A DNA stretch of 64,000 nt from Streptomyces sp. SID12488 (GTDB lineage: Bacteria > Actinomycetota > Actinomycetes > Streptomycetales > Streptomycetaceae), in the NCBI RefSeq assembly GCF_010548275.1, contig NZ_JAAGLT010000012.1, positions 1-64,000 of the forward strand, given 5' to 3'. The notes beneath the pieces are model-generated. The model had not been told where the DNA came from. It searched no databases and saw only the letters and a program-made list of their open reading frames with translations. The position numbers were made by a program, and so were the translations under genes. Positions within the stretch are counted from its first letter, which is position 1. Each line of letters starts with the position of its first letter. Of this stretch, positions 39,965 through 49,582 are shown piece by piece.

Positions 39965-41452
39965 TCACGTGGTGGGCCTGATCTGCCACTGCTGGCAGTT
40001 GTTGTTCAGCCAGGTCCACTGGCGTACGTCGGCGCCGTTCGCGGTGGAACAGTCGGCGACGTCGGCGACCTTGCCCGTGGACTCGTTCACGATCCGGACG
40101 TAGTCGCCGGTGGCGGTGTAGACCAGCCTGAACTTCTGGCAGTTGTTGTTCAGCCAGGACCACTGGCGCAGATCGGTGCCGTCGGCCGTGGCGCAGCCCG
40201 CGGTGTCCATCACCTTGCCGGTGGCGACGTTGACCAGTCGGCTGGTGTCGTTGGCCTGGTCCTCGATGCGCCACTTCTGGTTGGTGCCGCCGTTGCAGGT
40301 CCACTGGAGGATGTTGGTGCCGTCGGCGGTGTTCCCGCCCTCCACATCAAGGCACTTGCCGCTGTTGCGGTTCACCAGCGTGTACGCGGTCGGGGTCGCG
40401 GCACTCTCGCCGGACGGGCCGGGCAGCGTGGTGCCGAGCGCGACCGGAGTGCCGAAGTTCGGTGTGCCGTCCGCGTTCCAGGTGAACTTCTGGGCGCGGG
40501 TCGTCCGGCCGTTGCCGCAGCCGCCGGAGGCCGAGTCGTTGGCGTGGTAGACGATCCAGTTCTCGGTGCCGTCCGGTGAGGTGAAGAACCCGTTGTGGCC
40601 GGGGCCGTAGACCCCGGCGGCGTCGTTGCGCTGGAAGACGGGCGTCTGCTTCTTCGTCCAGGAGGACGCGAGCAGCGGGTCCGTGCCGGTGAGTTCGAGC
40701 TGGCCGAGCTTGTAGTCGGCGGTCTGGCAGTAGCTCGCGGAGAAGGTGAGGAAGGTCCGGCCGTCGTGGTAGAGCGGCTCGGGGCCCTCGTTGACGGGCG
40801 CCCCTGAGGTCTCCCAGGCCAGTGTCGGCTGCGAGATGAGGCTGAAGGTTGAGCCGCTGACCGTGTACGGGTTGGTCATGGGCGCGATGACCAGGCTCTG
40901 CCTGCTGCCGCCGATGGCGCCGCTGCCGACCAGGTAGAGCTTGTTGTTGTACGTCAGCACGGTGGCGTCGATGAGCCAGCCGCCCGGGTCGAGGTTGGAC
41001 CCGGTGAGCTGGTTCTTGAAGGTGTACGGGCCCATCGGGTCGGTGCCGGCGCTCTCCACGACGTACGTCCGCTGCTGATCGCAGCAGGCGGCCCCGCTCG
41101 GCGCGCCGGAGTAGTACAGGTACCAGTGGCCGTCGAAGAAGTGCAGCTCGGGCGCCCAGAAGTTGTTGTTGCGGGTCGAGGTGGTGTCGCTCCAGACCTG
41201 CACGCTGGGAGCCGTCGACAGCCCGGCCAGGGTCGGCGACTTGCGCATGGTCAGGACGCCGGTGAAGGACGTGGTGACCAGGTAGTAGTTGCCGTTGTAG
41301 TACTCCAGCCAGGGGTCGGCGCCCTTCTGGGACTTGACCGGGTTCGTGTACGGGCGCCCCTCGGCCGCGGCGGCGGGCTGGATGCCGACGACAGGTACGA
41401 GCAGCGCCAGCAGCGCTGCCAGGAGGGTCAACCAGTGACGGGTACGGAACAC
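39965..41452 (-). CDS. Secreted glycoside hydrolase family 43 enzyme with ricin-type lectin domain
   Basis: 495 residues. The signal peptide (about 1-29, ending PAAAA) is followed by a five-blade GH43 propeller (about 33-340) with NPVKSQKGADPWLEYYNGNYY at the first catalytic Asp, GGWLIDATVLTYNNKLYL at the second, and APVNEGPEPLYHDGRTFL with the Glu. A ricin B-type CBM13 domain (about 355-495) has three repeats marked by GKCLDVEG...QWTC, GKVMDTAG...QWSW and GKVADVAD...QWTW. Probable action is release of arabinose or xylose from plant polysaccharide outside the cell; exact specificity is not readable. GTG start with AAGGGA upstream. Confidence 0.88.
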   Translation of the reverse strand: MFRTRHWLTLLAALLALLVPVVGIQPAAAAEGRPYTNPVKSQKGADPWLEYYNGNYYLVTTSFTGVLTMRKSPTLAGLSTAPSVQVWSDTTSTRNNNFWAPELHFFDGHWYLYYSGAPSGAACCDQQRTYVVESAGTDPMGPYTFKNQLTGSNLDPGGWLIDATVLTYNNKLYLVGSGAIGGSRQSLVIAPMTNPYTVSGSTFSLISQPTLAWETSGAPVNEGPEPLYHDGRTFLTFSASYCQTADYKLGQLELTGTDPLLASSWTKKQTPVFQRNDAAGVYGPGHNGFFTSPDGTENWIVYHANDSASGGCGNGRTTRAQKFTWNADGTPNFGTPVALGTTLPGPSGESAATPTAYTLVNRNSGKCLDVEGGNTADGTNILQWTCNGGTNQKWRIEDQANDTSRLVNVATGKVMDTAGCATADGTDLRQWSWLNNNCQKFRLVYTATGDYVRIVNESTGKVADVADCSTANGADVRQWTWLNNNCQQWQIRPTT

Positions 41453-41476
41453 AACAGGTCCCTTCTCATGGGCATA

Positions 41477-41486
41477 TTGTTCGAAA
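41477..41486. promoter_or_regulatory. TTGTTCGAAA box 1 in the divergent GH43 promoter region
   Basis: TTGTTCGAAA lies 24 bases upstream of the minus-strand GH43 start. The same ten bases recur at 41613-41622. Repetition within one divergent control region suggests a shared operator, for example for a sugar-responsive repressor; no regulator gene is adjacent. Confidence 0.35.
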
Positions 41487-41612
41487 TCCCGGACTGTGTA
41501 CGTAACTTCGACCAGAAGATAGGTACGCGGCGTACACGCGTCAACGTTTGTGACAGGTTCGATTCCGCTTTACGTCCCACGCGTAAAAACTTGTTGTCCG
41601 ACCCGCCGAACG

Positions 41613-41622
41613 TTGTTCGAAA
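41613..41622. promoter_or_regulatory. TTGTTCGAAA box 2 in the divergent GH43 promoter region
   Basis: Second exact copy of TTGTTCGAAA, immediately before a TTGACG -35-like element (from about 41627), 124 bases upstream of the large GH43 gene. Both copies sit in the same orientation with 136 bases between their starts. Confidence 0.35.
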
Positions 41623-41745
41623 ACCCTTGACGCCTCAGGTCGCACCGATTGACACTCTCGCAACGCGCGGACACACAGACGAAATCTGATGTCTCCCGTT
41701 ACACCCCCTACCTCCCACCGTGTCCGAGCAGAGGAAGCCGAAACG

Positions 41746-44700
41746 ATGCAACTCGCGAGATCACGCGGCCGCAGCAGACCATGGTCACCACGGCTCGCCG
41801 GACTGACCGCCGCATCGCTTCTCCTCGGCCTCGCCGGCCCGTTGGCCATGTCTGCCCCCGCTCACGCCGACGCGGCCGACATCACCGACGGACTGGCCCT
41901 CTGGTACAAGCTCGACGCGGCCTCCGGCACCACCGTCGCCGACTCCTCGGGCAACGGCCGTACGGGCACGGTGACCGGGACCGCCGGTTGGTCCAACTCC
42001 GGTGATGGCCTTGCCTTCAACGGCTCCGACACCTACATCAAGGTGCCGGACAACATCATGAGCGGCATGAGCTCGATCTCCGTCTCGATGGACGTGAAGA
42101 TCGACTCCGCCCAGTCCAACCCGTACTTCATCTACGGCTTCGGCAACACCAACGGCTCGGCCGGCAACGGCTACCTGTTCACCACGGGCAACGCGTACCG
42201 GACCTCCATCGCCAGCGGCAACTGGTCGACGGAACAGACGACGCGGAACGCGGGCACGAACCTGCAGCGGGCGGTCTGGAAGCAGATCACCTACACCCAG
42301 ACCGGCAACACGGGCGTCCTCTACGAGGACGGCGTGGAGGTCGGCCGCAACACGGCGGTCACCCTCACCCCCGGCTCCATCGGCTCGGGCACGACCACCG
42401 CCAACTACATAGGCAAGTCGGTGTACCCCGGCGACAACCTGTTCAAGGGCAACATCCGCGACTTCCGGGTGTACAACCGGGCGCTGGCGGGCTCGGAGGT
42501 CGAGCAACTCTCCCTCCCCATCGCCGCGCAGGGCGTCGCCGCCGACAAGTCGGCCCTGACACTGGGCGACACCAGCGCGGTGACCGCCGACCTGACCCTG
42601 CCGAGCGCGGGCCCGGCGGGCGGCTCCGCCATCACCTGGGCGAGCGACAACGCCTCCGTGGTCTCGGCCTCCGGCGCGGTCACCCGCCCGGCCGCCGGTC
42701 AGCCGGACGGCCACGCCACGCTCACGGCGACCATCAAGAAGGGCCCGGCGAGCGACACCAAGACCTTCGACGTCACGGTCCCGGCCACCTTCGACGACGC
42801 CACCGCCACTCAGCAGGCCGCCGAGGCCCTGACCGTCCCGAACATCGACGACGTACGCGGCAACATCACGCTGCCGTCAACGGGCCTCTACGGCACGGCG
42901 GTTGCCTGGTCCTCGGCGAACACGGACGTCATCGCGACCGACGGTGTGGTCCAGCGCCCCGCGCACGGCGCCGGCGGTACGACGGTCGACCTGACCGCGA
43001 CGATCACCAAGGGCACCGCCACCACGACCCGCACCCTGACGGCCAAGGTCCCCGAACTCCCCGCGAAGGAAGCCCTCAAGGGCTACATGTTCAGCTACTT
43101 CACCGGCGAGGGCACCTCGGACGGCGAACAGCTCTACGCGGCCCTCAGCAAGGGCAACGACCCGCTGAAGTGGCGGGAGTTGAACGACGGCAAGCCCGTC
43201 CTCACCTCGACGCTCGGCGAGAAGGGCCTGCGCGACCCGTTCATCATCCGCTCCCCCGAGGGCGACAAGTTCTACCAGATCGCCACCGACCTGCGGATCT
43301 ACGGCAACGGCGACTGGGACGCCTCCCAGCGCACCGGCAGCAAGTCGATCATGGTGTGGGAGTCCACCGACCTGGTCCACTGGACCGACCAGCGCCTGGT
43401 GAAGGTCTCCCCCGACTCCGCCGGCAACACCTGGGCGCCCGAGGCGTTCTACGACGCCGAACTCGGCTCGTACGTCGTCTTCTGGGCCTCGAAGCTGTAC
43501 GACAACGCCGACCACTCCGGCGACACGTACAACCGCATGATGTACGCGACCACCCGTGACTTCCGCACCTTCAGCACACCCAAGGTGTGGATCGACCGCG
43601 GCTACTCGGTCATCGACTCCACGATGATCAAGGACAAGGACACCTACTACCGCCTGTCCAAGGACGAGCGGAACAACAGCTCCTCGACGCCGAACAGCAA
43701 GTTCATCTTCGAGGAGAAGAGCGACTCGATCCTCAACCCGTCCTACACCGCCGTCGCCGAGGGCATCGGCAAGGGCGCGATGAGCGCGGCCGAGGGTCCC
43801 CTGGTGTTCAAGTCGAACACCGAGGAGAAGTGGTACGCGTTCCTCGACGAGTTCGGCGGTCGCGGCTACATCCCCTTCGAGACGACGGACCTCGCCTCCG
43901 GCGTCTGGACCCCGTCCACCGCCTACGACCTGCCGTCCAAGCCCCGGCACGGCACCGTGCTCCCGGTCACCCAGACCGAGTACGACCGGCTCCTGAAGAC
44001 CTACCAGCCGGACCAGATCATCACGAGCGCCGAGGACGTCAAGGTCGAGACGCGCATCGGTGACGCCCCGGTCCTGCCCGCCACCGTCATCGCCGAGTCG
44101 GCGGACGGTGTGAAGCGGCCCGTCGCCGTCACCTGGGAGGCCGTGGCCGAGTCGCAGTACGCGCAGGCCGGCACCTTCACGGTGAAGGGCGACCTGGCGG
44201 GCGACTCCGCGATCGCGGTCAGCGCCGAGGTCACGGTCTCCGCCGAGGGCCCGGACGTCCCGGCCGACCTGCTCCTGCACTACGACTTCGACGAGACCGG
44301 CGGCAGCATCGCCCGCGACTCCAGCGGTCACGGCTACCACGGCACCTACGTCCGAACTCCCGACTTCGGTACGGGAGTCGAGGGCGGCTCGTTCAAGATG
44401 TCCGGCGGCAACAGCAGCTCCAGCTCGCCTTACGTGAAGATCCCCAACGGGGTCCTGAAGGACACCACCAGCGTCACCGTCTCCACGTACGTCAAGTGGA
44501 AGGGCGGCGACAACTTCCAGTGGCTGTTCGGCCTCGGCCCCGACAGCAACAAGTACCTGTTCGCCTCGCCCTCCAACGGAGGCGGCAAGCTGTTCTCCGC
44601 GATCACCAAGGCCACCTGGTCCGGTGAGAAGCAGATGATCGGCGGCTCCAAGCTCACCGCCGGCGAGTGGAAGCACGTCACCGTCACGTTGAACGGCGCG

Positions 44701-46962
44701 ACCGAGACGGCGATCCTCTACGTGGACGGCGCCGAAACCGCCCGCGTGAACGGTGTCACCATCAAGCCCTCCGATCTGTACGACCCGGCGAAGGACTACT
44801 CCGGATACATCGGCAAGTCCATGTACTCCCCGGACCCGTACTTCGGTGGCGAGGTCGACGACTTCCGGATCTACAACCGGGCCCTGACGCCCGCCGAGGT
44901 CCTGGAGATCAGCGGCAACACCACCGGGATCGCCGCGGCGACCCACCCGGCGCTCAAGGTCGACGCGATCATCACCGACAAGGACAGCAAGATCGTCCTG
45001 CCGCTGAACCCGGGCAGCAACGTCAAGGCCCTGGCACCGCAGTTCACCCTGGCCCACGGCGCGACCATCAGCCCCGCCTCCGGCACCCTGCGCGACTTCA
45101 CCAAGCCGGTGACGTACGAGGTGACCGGATCCGACGGCAAGAAGCGCACCTGGACGGTGTCGGCCGTGGAGATGAAGAGCCCGGTGCTGCCGGGCCTGAA
45201 CGCCGACCCGAACATCGTGCGCTTCGGCGACACCTTCTACATCTACCCGACCACCGACGGCTTCGAGGGCTGGAGCGGTACGCAGTTCAAGGCGTACTCC
45301 TCCACGGACCTGGTCCACTGGAAGGACCACGGCGTCATCCTCGACCTGGGTCCCGACATCAGCTGGGCCGACAGCCGCGCCTGGGCGCCGGCCATGGAGG
45401 AGAAGAACGGCAAGTACTACTTCTACTTCTGCGCCGACGCGAACATCGGCGTGGCGGTGTCGGACTCCCCGACGGGCCCCTTCAAGGACGCCCTGGGCAA
45501 GCCGCTGCTGAAGGCCGGTGACCACCCGGGCCAGATGATCGACCCGGCGGTCTTCACCGACGACGACGGCCAGTCGTACCTCTACTGGGGCAACGGCAGG
45601 GCCTACGTGGTGCCGCTCAACGCGGACATGGTCTCCTTCGACACGTCGAAGATCACCGACATCACGCCGAGCAACTACAACGAGGGCTCGTTCGTCATCA
45701 AGCGCAACGGGACCTACTACCTGATGTGGTCGGAGAACGACACCCGGGACGAGAACTACCAGGTGGCCTACGCGACCGGTTCCTCGCCCACGGGCCCCTG
45801 GACCAAGCGCGGTGTGATCCTGCAGAAGGACCTCTCGCTGGGCATCAAGGGCACCGGCCACCACTCGGTGGTCCACGTCCCGAACACCGACGACTGGTAC
45901 ATCGTCTACCACCGCTTCGCCATCCCCGGCGGTGACGGCATGCACCGCGAGACGACCATCGACAAGATGGAGTTCGACGCCGACGGCCTGATCAAGAAGG
46001 TGATCCCGACCCTGTCGAGCATCGACCCGGTGACCATCGTCCACGCGGGCGCCGACGCCAAGGGCCAGGAAGGCAGCGCGATCCCGCTCACGGGCACCAT
46101 CTCCGGTGCAGGCAAGCCGAGTTGGAGCGTGAGCCCGACAACTCCCTGCACCTTCTCCAGCAGGACGACGATCCCGACGTCCATCACCTGCCAGGACAAC
46201 GGCACGTACGAGGTCACGCTGACGGGTGGTCGCAGCAAGGACACCCTGACGGTGACCGTCACGAACGCGCCGCCGTCGATCACCTCGGTCCAGGGCCCGA
46301 AGACCCCGGTCCCGGCGGGCAAGAACACCCCGGCGCGCGTCTCGGCGAAGTTCACCGACCCGGGCCGCGCCGACACCCACACCTGCAGGATCGACTGGAA
46401 GGACGGCACCACCCCGACATCCGGCAAGGTCACGAACGGCACCTGTGAGGCGAGCCACGCCTACCTGAAGGCGGGCATCTTCCGCCCGACGATCACGGTG
46501 ACGGACGACGACAATGCCTCGGCCACCGTTCAGCTCCCCGAGCTGATCGTGTTCGACCCCAAGGCCGGCGTGGCGGGCACCGGCGTGATCGCTTCCCGGC
46601 CGGGCGCCTACCCGGCCGACCCGAAGCTGACCGGCAAGGCGGCCTTCTCCTTCGGCGCCTTCTACCGGAAGGGCGCCACGGTCCCGACGGCCACGGCCTC
46701 CTTCGACCTCGCGGCGCCCGGCAAGTCCAAGGCGAAGGTGCGGCTGCGCTCCACGTCCTCGGACTGGCTGGTGGTCACCGGCTCCACCGCGGTGTACCAG
46801 GGCTCCGGCACGGTCAACGGCAAGGACGGCTACGCCTTCCGCGTCACGGCCACGGACAAGCCGGACACGTTCCGCATCAAGATCTGGAAGAAGTCCACGG
46901 GCGACGTCGTGTACGACAACCGCACAGGGACCGCGACGAAGGGCATCGTCTTCCGCCGATAG
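41746..46962 (+). CDS. Large secreted multi-domain enzyme with two GH43 modules and two LamG domains
   Basis: 1738 residues. Signal peptide 1-41 (ends SAPAHA); LamG-like lectin (about 45-255); two bacterial Ig-like domains (256-440); GH43 module 1 (442-750; acid residues D497, D624, E683 in LRDPFII, VIDSTMI, AAEGPLV); Ig-like (760-838); second LamG (838-1055); Ig-like linker (1060-1145); GH43 module 2 (1146-1430; D1154, D1266, E1313 in NADPNIV, MIDPAVF, YNEGSFV); Ig/PKD-type tail. Both modules keep the Asp-Asp-Glu set, so both are probably active on arabinan- or xylan-like substrates. The start is ATG 41746 (GAGGAAG upstream), giving a clean signal peptide; ATG 41689 would bury it. No sortase or membrane anchor seen. 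Confidence 0.88.
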   Translation: MQLARSRGRSRPWSPRLAGLTAASLLLGLAGPLAMSAPAHADAADITDGLALWYKLDAASGTTVADSSGNGRTGTVTGTAGWSNSGDGLAFNGSDTYIKVPDNIMSGMSSISVSMDVKIDSAQSNPYFIYGFGNTNGSAGNGYLFTTGNAYRTSIASGNWSTEQTTRNAGTNLQRAVWKQITYTQTGNTGVLYEDGVEVGRNTAVTLTPGSIGSGTTTANYIGKSVYPGDNLFKGNIRDFRVYNRALAGSEVEQLSLPIAAQGVAADKSALTLGDTSAVTADLTLPSAGPAGGSAITWASDNASVVSASGAVTRPAAGQPDGHATLTATIKKGPASDTKTFDVTVPATFDDATATQQAAEALTVPNIDDVRGNITLPSTGLYGTAVAWSSANTDVIATDGVVQRPAHGAGGTTVDLTATITKGTATTTRTLTAKVPELPAKEALKGYMFSYFTGEGTSDGEQLYAALSKGNDPLKWRELNDGKPVLTSTLGEKGLRDPFIIRSPEGDKFYQIATDLRIYGNGDWDASQRTGSKSIMVWESTDLVHWTDQRLVKVSPDSAGNTWAPEAFYDAELGSYVVFWASKLYDNADHSGDTYNRMMYATTRDFRTFSTPKVWIDRGYSVIDSTMIKDKDTYYRLSKDERNNSSSTPNSKFIFEEKSDSILNPSYTAVAEGIGKGAMSAAEGPLVFKSNTEEKWYAFLDEFGGRGYIPFETTDLASGVWTPSTAYDLPSKPRHGTVLPVTQTEYDRLLKTYQPDQIITSAEDVKVETRIGDAPVLPATVIAESADGVKRPVAVTWEAVAESQYAQAGTFTVKGDLAGDSAIAVSAEVTVSAEGPDVPADLLLHYDFDETGGSIARDSSGHGYHGTYVRTPDFGTGVEGGSFKMSGGNSSSSSPYVKIPNGVLKDTTSVTVSTYVKWKGGDNFQWLFGLGPDSNKYLFASPSNGGGKLFSAITKATWSGEKQMIGGSKLTAGEWKHVTVTLNGATETAILYVDGAETARVNGVTIKPSDLYDPAKDYSGYIGKSMYSPDPYFGGEVDDFRIYNRALTPAEVLEISGNTTGIAAATHPALKVDAIITDKDSKIVLPLNPGSNVKALAPQFTLAHGATISPASGTLRDFTKPVTYEVTGSDGKKRTWTVSAVEMKSPVLPGLNADPNIVRFGDTFYIYPTTDGFEGWSGTQFKAYSSTDLVHWKDHGVILDLGPDISWADSRAWAPAMEEKNGKYYFYFCADANIGVAVSDSPTGPFKDALGKPLLKAGDHPGQMIDPAVFTDDDGQSYLYWGNGRAYVVPLNADMVSFDTSKITDITPSNYNEGSFVIKRNGTYYLMWSENDTRDENYQVAYATGSSPTGPWTKRGVILQKDLSLGIKGTGHHSVVHVPNTDDWYIVYHRFAIPGGDGMHRETTIDKMEFDADGLIKKVIPTLSSIDPVTIVHAGADAKGQEGSAIPLTGTISGAGKPSWSVSPTTPCTFSSRTTIPTSITCQDNGTYEVTLTGGRSKDTLTVTVTNAPPSITSVQGPKTPVPAGKNTPARVSAKFTDPGRADTHTCRIDWKDGTTPTSGKVTNGTCEASHAYLKAGIFRPTITVTDDDNASATVQLPELIVFDPKAGVAGTGVIASRPGAYPADPKLTGKAAFSFGAFYRKGATVPTATASFDLAAPGKSKAKVRLRSTSSDWLVVTGSTAVYQGSGTVNGKDGYAFRVTATDKPDTFRIKIWKKSTGDVVYDNRTGTATKGIVFRR

Positions 46963-46995
46963 GCGGGAGGCACACGTCGCGCCGGACACCCGGAC

Positions 46996-47052
46996 CTGAG
47001 GGCGCGCACACCGAGTTGGGCCTGACCGCCCGCTCGATGTGCGCGCCCTCGG
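46996..47052. terminator. Long hairpin after the large GH43 gene
   Basis: GAGGGCGCGCACA (46998-47010) and TGTGCGCGCCCTC (47038-47050) are a perfect 13-bp inverted repeat, extendable by about two pairs, with a 27-base loop that contains its own GGGC/GCCC stem. This is a good intrinsic terminator candidate for this G+C range. Confidence 0.7.
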
Positions 47053-47145
47053 CGTTGCGCCGCCCGATTCCGGCGATCCCTGTCACAGGGAGAGCCGCTG
47101 CCCGGTCTCTCTCAGTACGGAGACCGAACGCGGAAGGAATCGGCA

Positions 47146-47891
47146 ATGAGGATCGTAGTGATCGGTGGAACCGGACTCATCGGCTCGAAGCTGGTCGTCA
47201 GGCTCAAGGAGCACGGGCACGAGGCGGTCGCCGCCTCGCCCAACACGGGCGTCAACACGCTGACGGGCGAGGGCCTGGCGGCGGTTCTGGAGGGCGCGAC
47301 GGTCGTGGTCGACGTGTCCAACTCGCCCTCCTTCGAGGACCGGCCCGTCATGGACTTCTTCCACGCCCCCACGACCAACCTCCTCAAGGCGGAGACCGGG
47401 GCCGGTGTGACACACCACGTGGCCCTGTCCGTGGTCGGCACACAGCGCCTCCAGGCGAGCGGCTACTTCCGTGCCAAGCAGGTCCAGGAGGAGCTGATCA
47501 GGGAGTCCGGCATCCCGTACTCTCTCGCCCACGCCACCCAGTTCTTCGAGTTCGTCGACACGATCGCGGACATGTCCACCGAGGGCGACACCGTGCGGCC
47601 GGCCCCCGTCGGGTTCCAGCCCGTCCACTCCGACGACGTGGTCGCGGCCGTCTGCCGTACCGCGGTCGGCACGCCGGTCGACGGCGTGGTGGAGATCGCG
47701 GGCCCCGACCGGTTCCGGCTCGACGAGCTCCTGCGCGAGGTTCTCGCCGCCAGGAACGACCCGCGCACAGTCGTCACGGACCCGCACGCCCCGTACTCCG
47801 GTGCCGAGCTGCGGGACACCACACTCGTCCCGGGACCGGACGCACACCTCGGCGAGACCGTTTCGCCGACTGGCTCGCGCGTCGGCAGTAG
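47146..47891 (+). CDS. NAD(P)H-binding SDR-like oxidoreductase with apparent 3' frameshift
   Basis: About 248 residues. The Rossmann start MRIVVIGGTGLIGSKLVVRL and the body (SGYFRAKQVQEELIRESGIPYSLAHATQFFEF, then VHSDDVVAAV) match the atypical SDR / NmrA-like group of Streptomyces. The expected C-terminus RFADWLARRQ is present at 47859-47891 but one frame back, as if a single C were missing near 47858. In the annotated frame there is no stop until 49506, running through the tRNA and two other genes, so that extension is an artefact. GGAAGGA precedes the ATG. Either a real loss-of-end mutation or a one-base sequence error; substrate unknown. Confidence 0.7.
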
Positions 47892-47905
47892 CCCGGGAAC
47901 GGCAG

Positions 47906-47939
47906 AGGGGCTGTTTCGGATTGCTCCGAAACAGCCCCT
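47906..47939. terminator. Perfect 15-bp hairpin between SDR gene and tRNA-Pro
   Basis: AGGGGCTGTTTCGGA (47906-47920) pairs exactly with TCCGAAACAGCCCCT (47925-47939) around a 4-base loop TTGC. It serves converging transcripts: the SDR-like gene from the left and tRNA-Pro from the right, 20 bases past the tRNA 3' end. Confidence 0.85.
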
Positions 47940-47958
47940 GAGCTGCGACTCTCTCAAA

Positions 47959-48032
<74 letters not shown>

Positions 48033-48054
48033 GTGCGTCGTCCCGCGGTTGCCC

Positions 48055-48068
48055 CGCGTGATCACGCG
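48055..48068. promoter_or_regulatory. Perfect 14-bp palindrome upstream of tRNA-Pro
   Basis: CGCGTGATCACGCG ends about 22 bases before the tRNA 5' end, in the position of the leader or transcription start. It could be a protein site or a processing hairpin in the tRNA precursor; nothing more can be said. Confidence 0.3.
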
Positions 48069-48133
48069 AGCAGAACCCTACCCCACGTCAAGGGCTGGCC
48101 CGCAGGCGGCAGGTGGCGCGCGACAATCGGACT

Positions 48134-48670
48134 ATGAGCAGTGCGTCGGAGGGTCGGGCAGCAGTGAGCGGGCGACGGGATCGGGACGGGGAGGGGCGGG
48201 CGCGCAACGCGCGGCCACGGGACGGGCTCGGGCGCCCGCTGCCGTACGGCGAGCACGGCGTGGACCGGCAGCCCGAAGGGGTCGTACGCCGTCCCGAGGA
48301 CAGCGTCGCCGAGGCGCAGGCGCTGCTGGACGCGGGGAAACCGTTCCACGCGCACGAGGTTTTCGAGGACGCCTGGAAGTCGGGGCCGGAGGAGGAGCGC
48401 GGCCTGTGGCGGGGACTCGCGCAGCTGGCCGTGGGGCTCACGCACGCCGCGCGCGGGAACGTGACGGGCGGTGTCCGGCTGCTGCGGCGCGGCGCCGACG
48501 CGGTCGAGGAGTGGGCAGCCGTGGACGCGCGACCGCAGCCGTACGGCATGGACCTCGCTGGGGTCGTCACGTGGGCGCGGGAGCTGGCGGCGGAGGTGGA
48601 GCGCGAGGCGGCGGCCGTCGACGCGGTGGCCCGGGCACCGCGGCTGTCGAGCCGTACGGTCGGCGGTTGA
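48134..48670 (+). CDS. DUF309-domain protein
   Basis: 178 residues. The first 60 are charged and low in complexity; the DUF309 helical core follows, with the hallmark DAGKPFHAHEVFEDAWKSGPEEERGLWRGLAQLAVGLTHAARGN. The function of this family is not established. The ATG at 48134 fits better than an in-frame start at 48113, though neither has a clear ribosome site, which may mean leaderless translation. The gene is 47 bases ahead of cobF. Confidence 0.8.
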   Translation: MSSASEGRAAVSGRRDRDGEGRARNARPRDGLGRPLPYGEHGVDRQPEGVVRRPEDSVAEAQALLDAGKPFHAHEVFEDAWKSGPEEERGLWRGLAQLAVGLTHAARGNVTGGVRLLRRGADAVEEWAAVDARPQPYGMDLAGVVTWARELAAEVEREAAAVDAVARAPRLSSRTVGG

Positions 48671-48717
48671 CCTGGGACGAAGGCCGCGTTGTCAGTGGTG
48701 TGCGGCAGACTCGGGGC

Positions 48718-49506
48718 GTGCGGAAGATTCATGTCATCGGTATCGGCGCGGGCGACCCCGACCAGCTCACCCTCCAGGCGGTCAGGGTGCTGCGGGACAC
48801 CGACGTGTTCTTCGTCCTCGACAAGGGCGAGGCCAAGTCCGACCTCGTGCGACTCCGCCGGCACCTGCTCGACACGCATGTGCTGGAAGGGACGTACCGC
48901 CTGGTCGAGGTGCGCGATCCGGAGCGGGACCGGACGGCCGGGGGCGCCGCGTACTCTCCCGCGGTCGGGGACTGGCGGCGGGCCCGGGCCGAGATCTACG
49001 AGCGGCTGATCGCCGGGGAGCTCGGCGCGGAGGAGAGCGGGGCGTTCCTGGTGTGGGGCGATCCCTCGTTGTACGACAGTACGCTCGGGATTCTGGAGGA
49101 GATCCTCGGGCGGGGCGCGGTGGACTTCGAGTACGACGTCGTGCCCGGCATCAGCAGTGTCTCCGCGTTGGTCGCCCGGCATCGCACAGGGCTCAACCGG
49201 GTCGCGCGTCCCGTCCAGATCACCACCGGGCGACGGCTCGCCGAGGGGTTTCCGGCGGGGGTCGACGACGTGGTGGTGATGCTGGACGCCCATCAGGCCT
49301 TCCGGGAGTACGCCGACGAGGACATCGACATCTACTGGGGTGCCTACATAGGCACCCCGGACGAGATCCTCGTCTCCGGGCCGATCGCCGAGGCGGCACC
49401 CCGTATCGAGCGGATGCGTGCCGAGGCCCGTGAGCGCAAGGGCTGGATCATGGACACGTACCTGCTGCGCCGGAACCCCGGGGAGCCCCCGCCCGAGCAG
49501 CCGTAG
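48718..49506 (+). CDS. cobF: Precorrin-6A synthase (deacetylating)
   Basis: A 262-residue SAM-dependent tetrapyrrole methylase. It begins MRKIHVIGIGAGDPDQLTLQAV, the glycine-rich SAM site, and contains VWGDPSLYDSTLGILEEIL and the VVPGISSVSALVARH stretch typical of CobF. In the aerobic cobalamin pathway it methylates C1 of precorrin-5 with loss of acetate. No other cob genes are in the window, so it is an isolated copy, as is common in Streptomyces. GTG 48718 is chosen because the family starts there. Confidence 0.9.
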   Translation: MRKIHVIGIGAGDPDQLTLQAVRVLRDTDVFFVLDKGEAKSDLVRLRRHLLDTHVLEGTYRLVEVRDPERDRTAGGAAYSPAVGDWRRARAEIYERLIAGELGAEESGAFLVWGDPSLYDSTLGILEEILGRGAVDFEYDVVPGISSVSALVARHRTGLNRVARPVQITTGRRLAEGFPAGVDDVVVMLDAHQAFREYADEDIDIYWGAYIGTPDEILVSGPIAEAAPRIERMRAEARERKGWIMDTYLLRRNPGEPPPEQP

Positions 49507-49582
49507 GCACCGGGGCTCGTGCTGGGCACCCCGCCGGACGCCACCCCTTGCACGGGTGTACCACCGGTGTGATCGTGACCTC

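Noticed and set aside
42877..46989. A 1370-residue minus-strand frame opposite the large GH43 gene
   Set aside because: No recognisable domain, biased Arg/Val/Gly composition, and fully overlapped by a protein with clear catalytic motifs.
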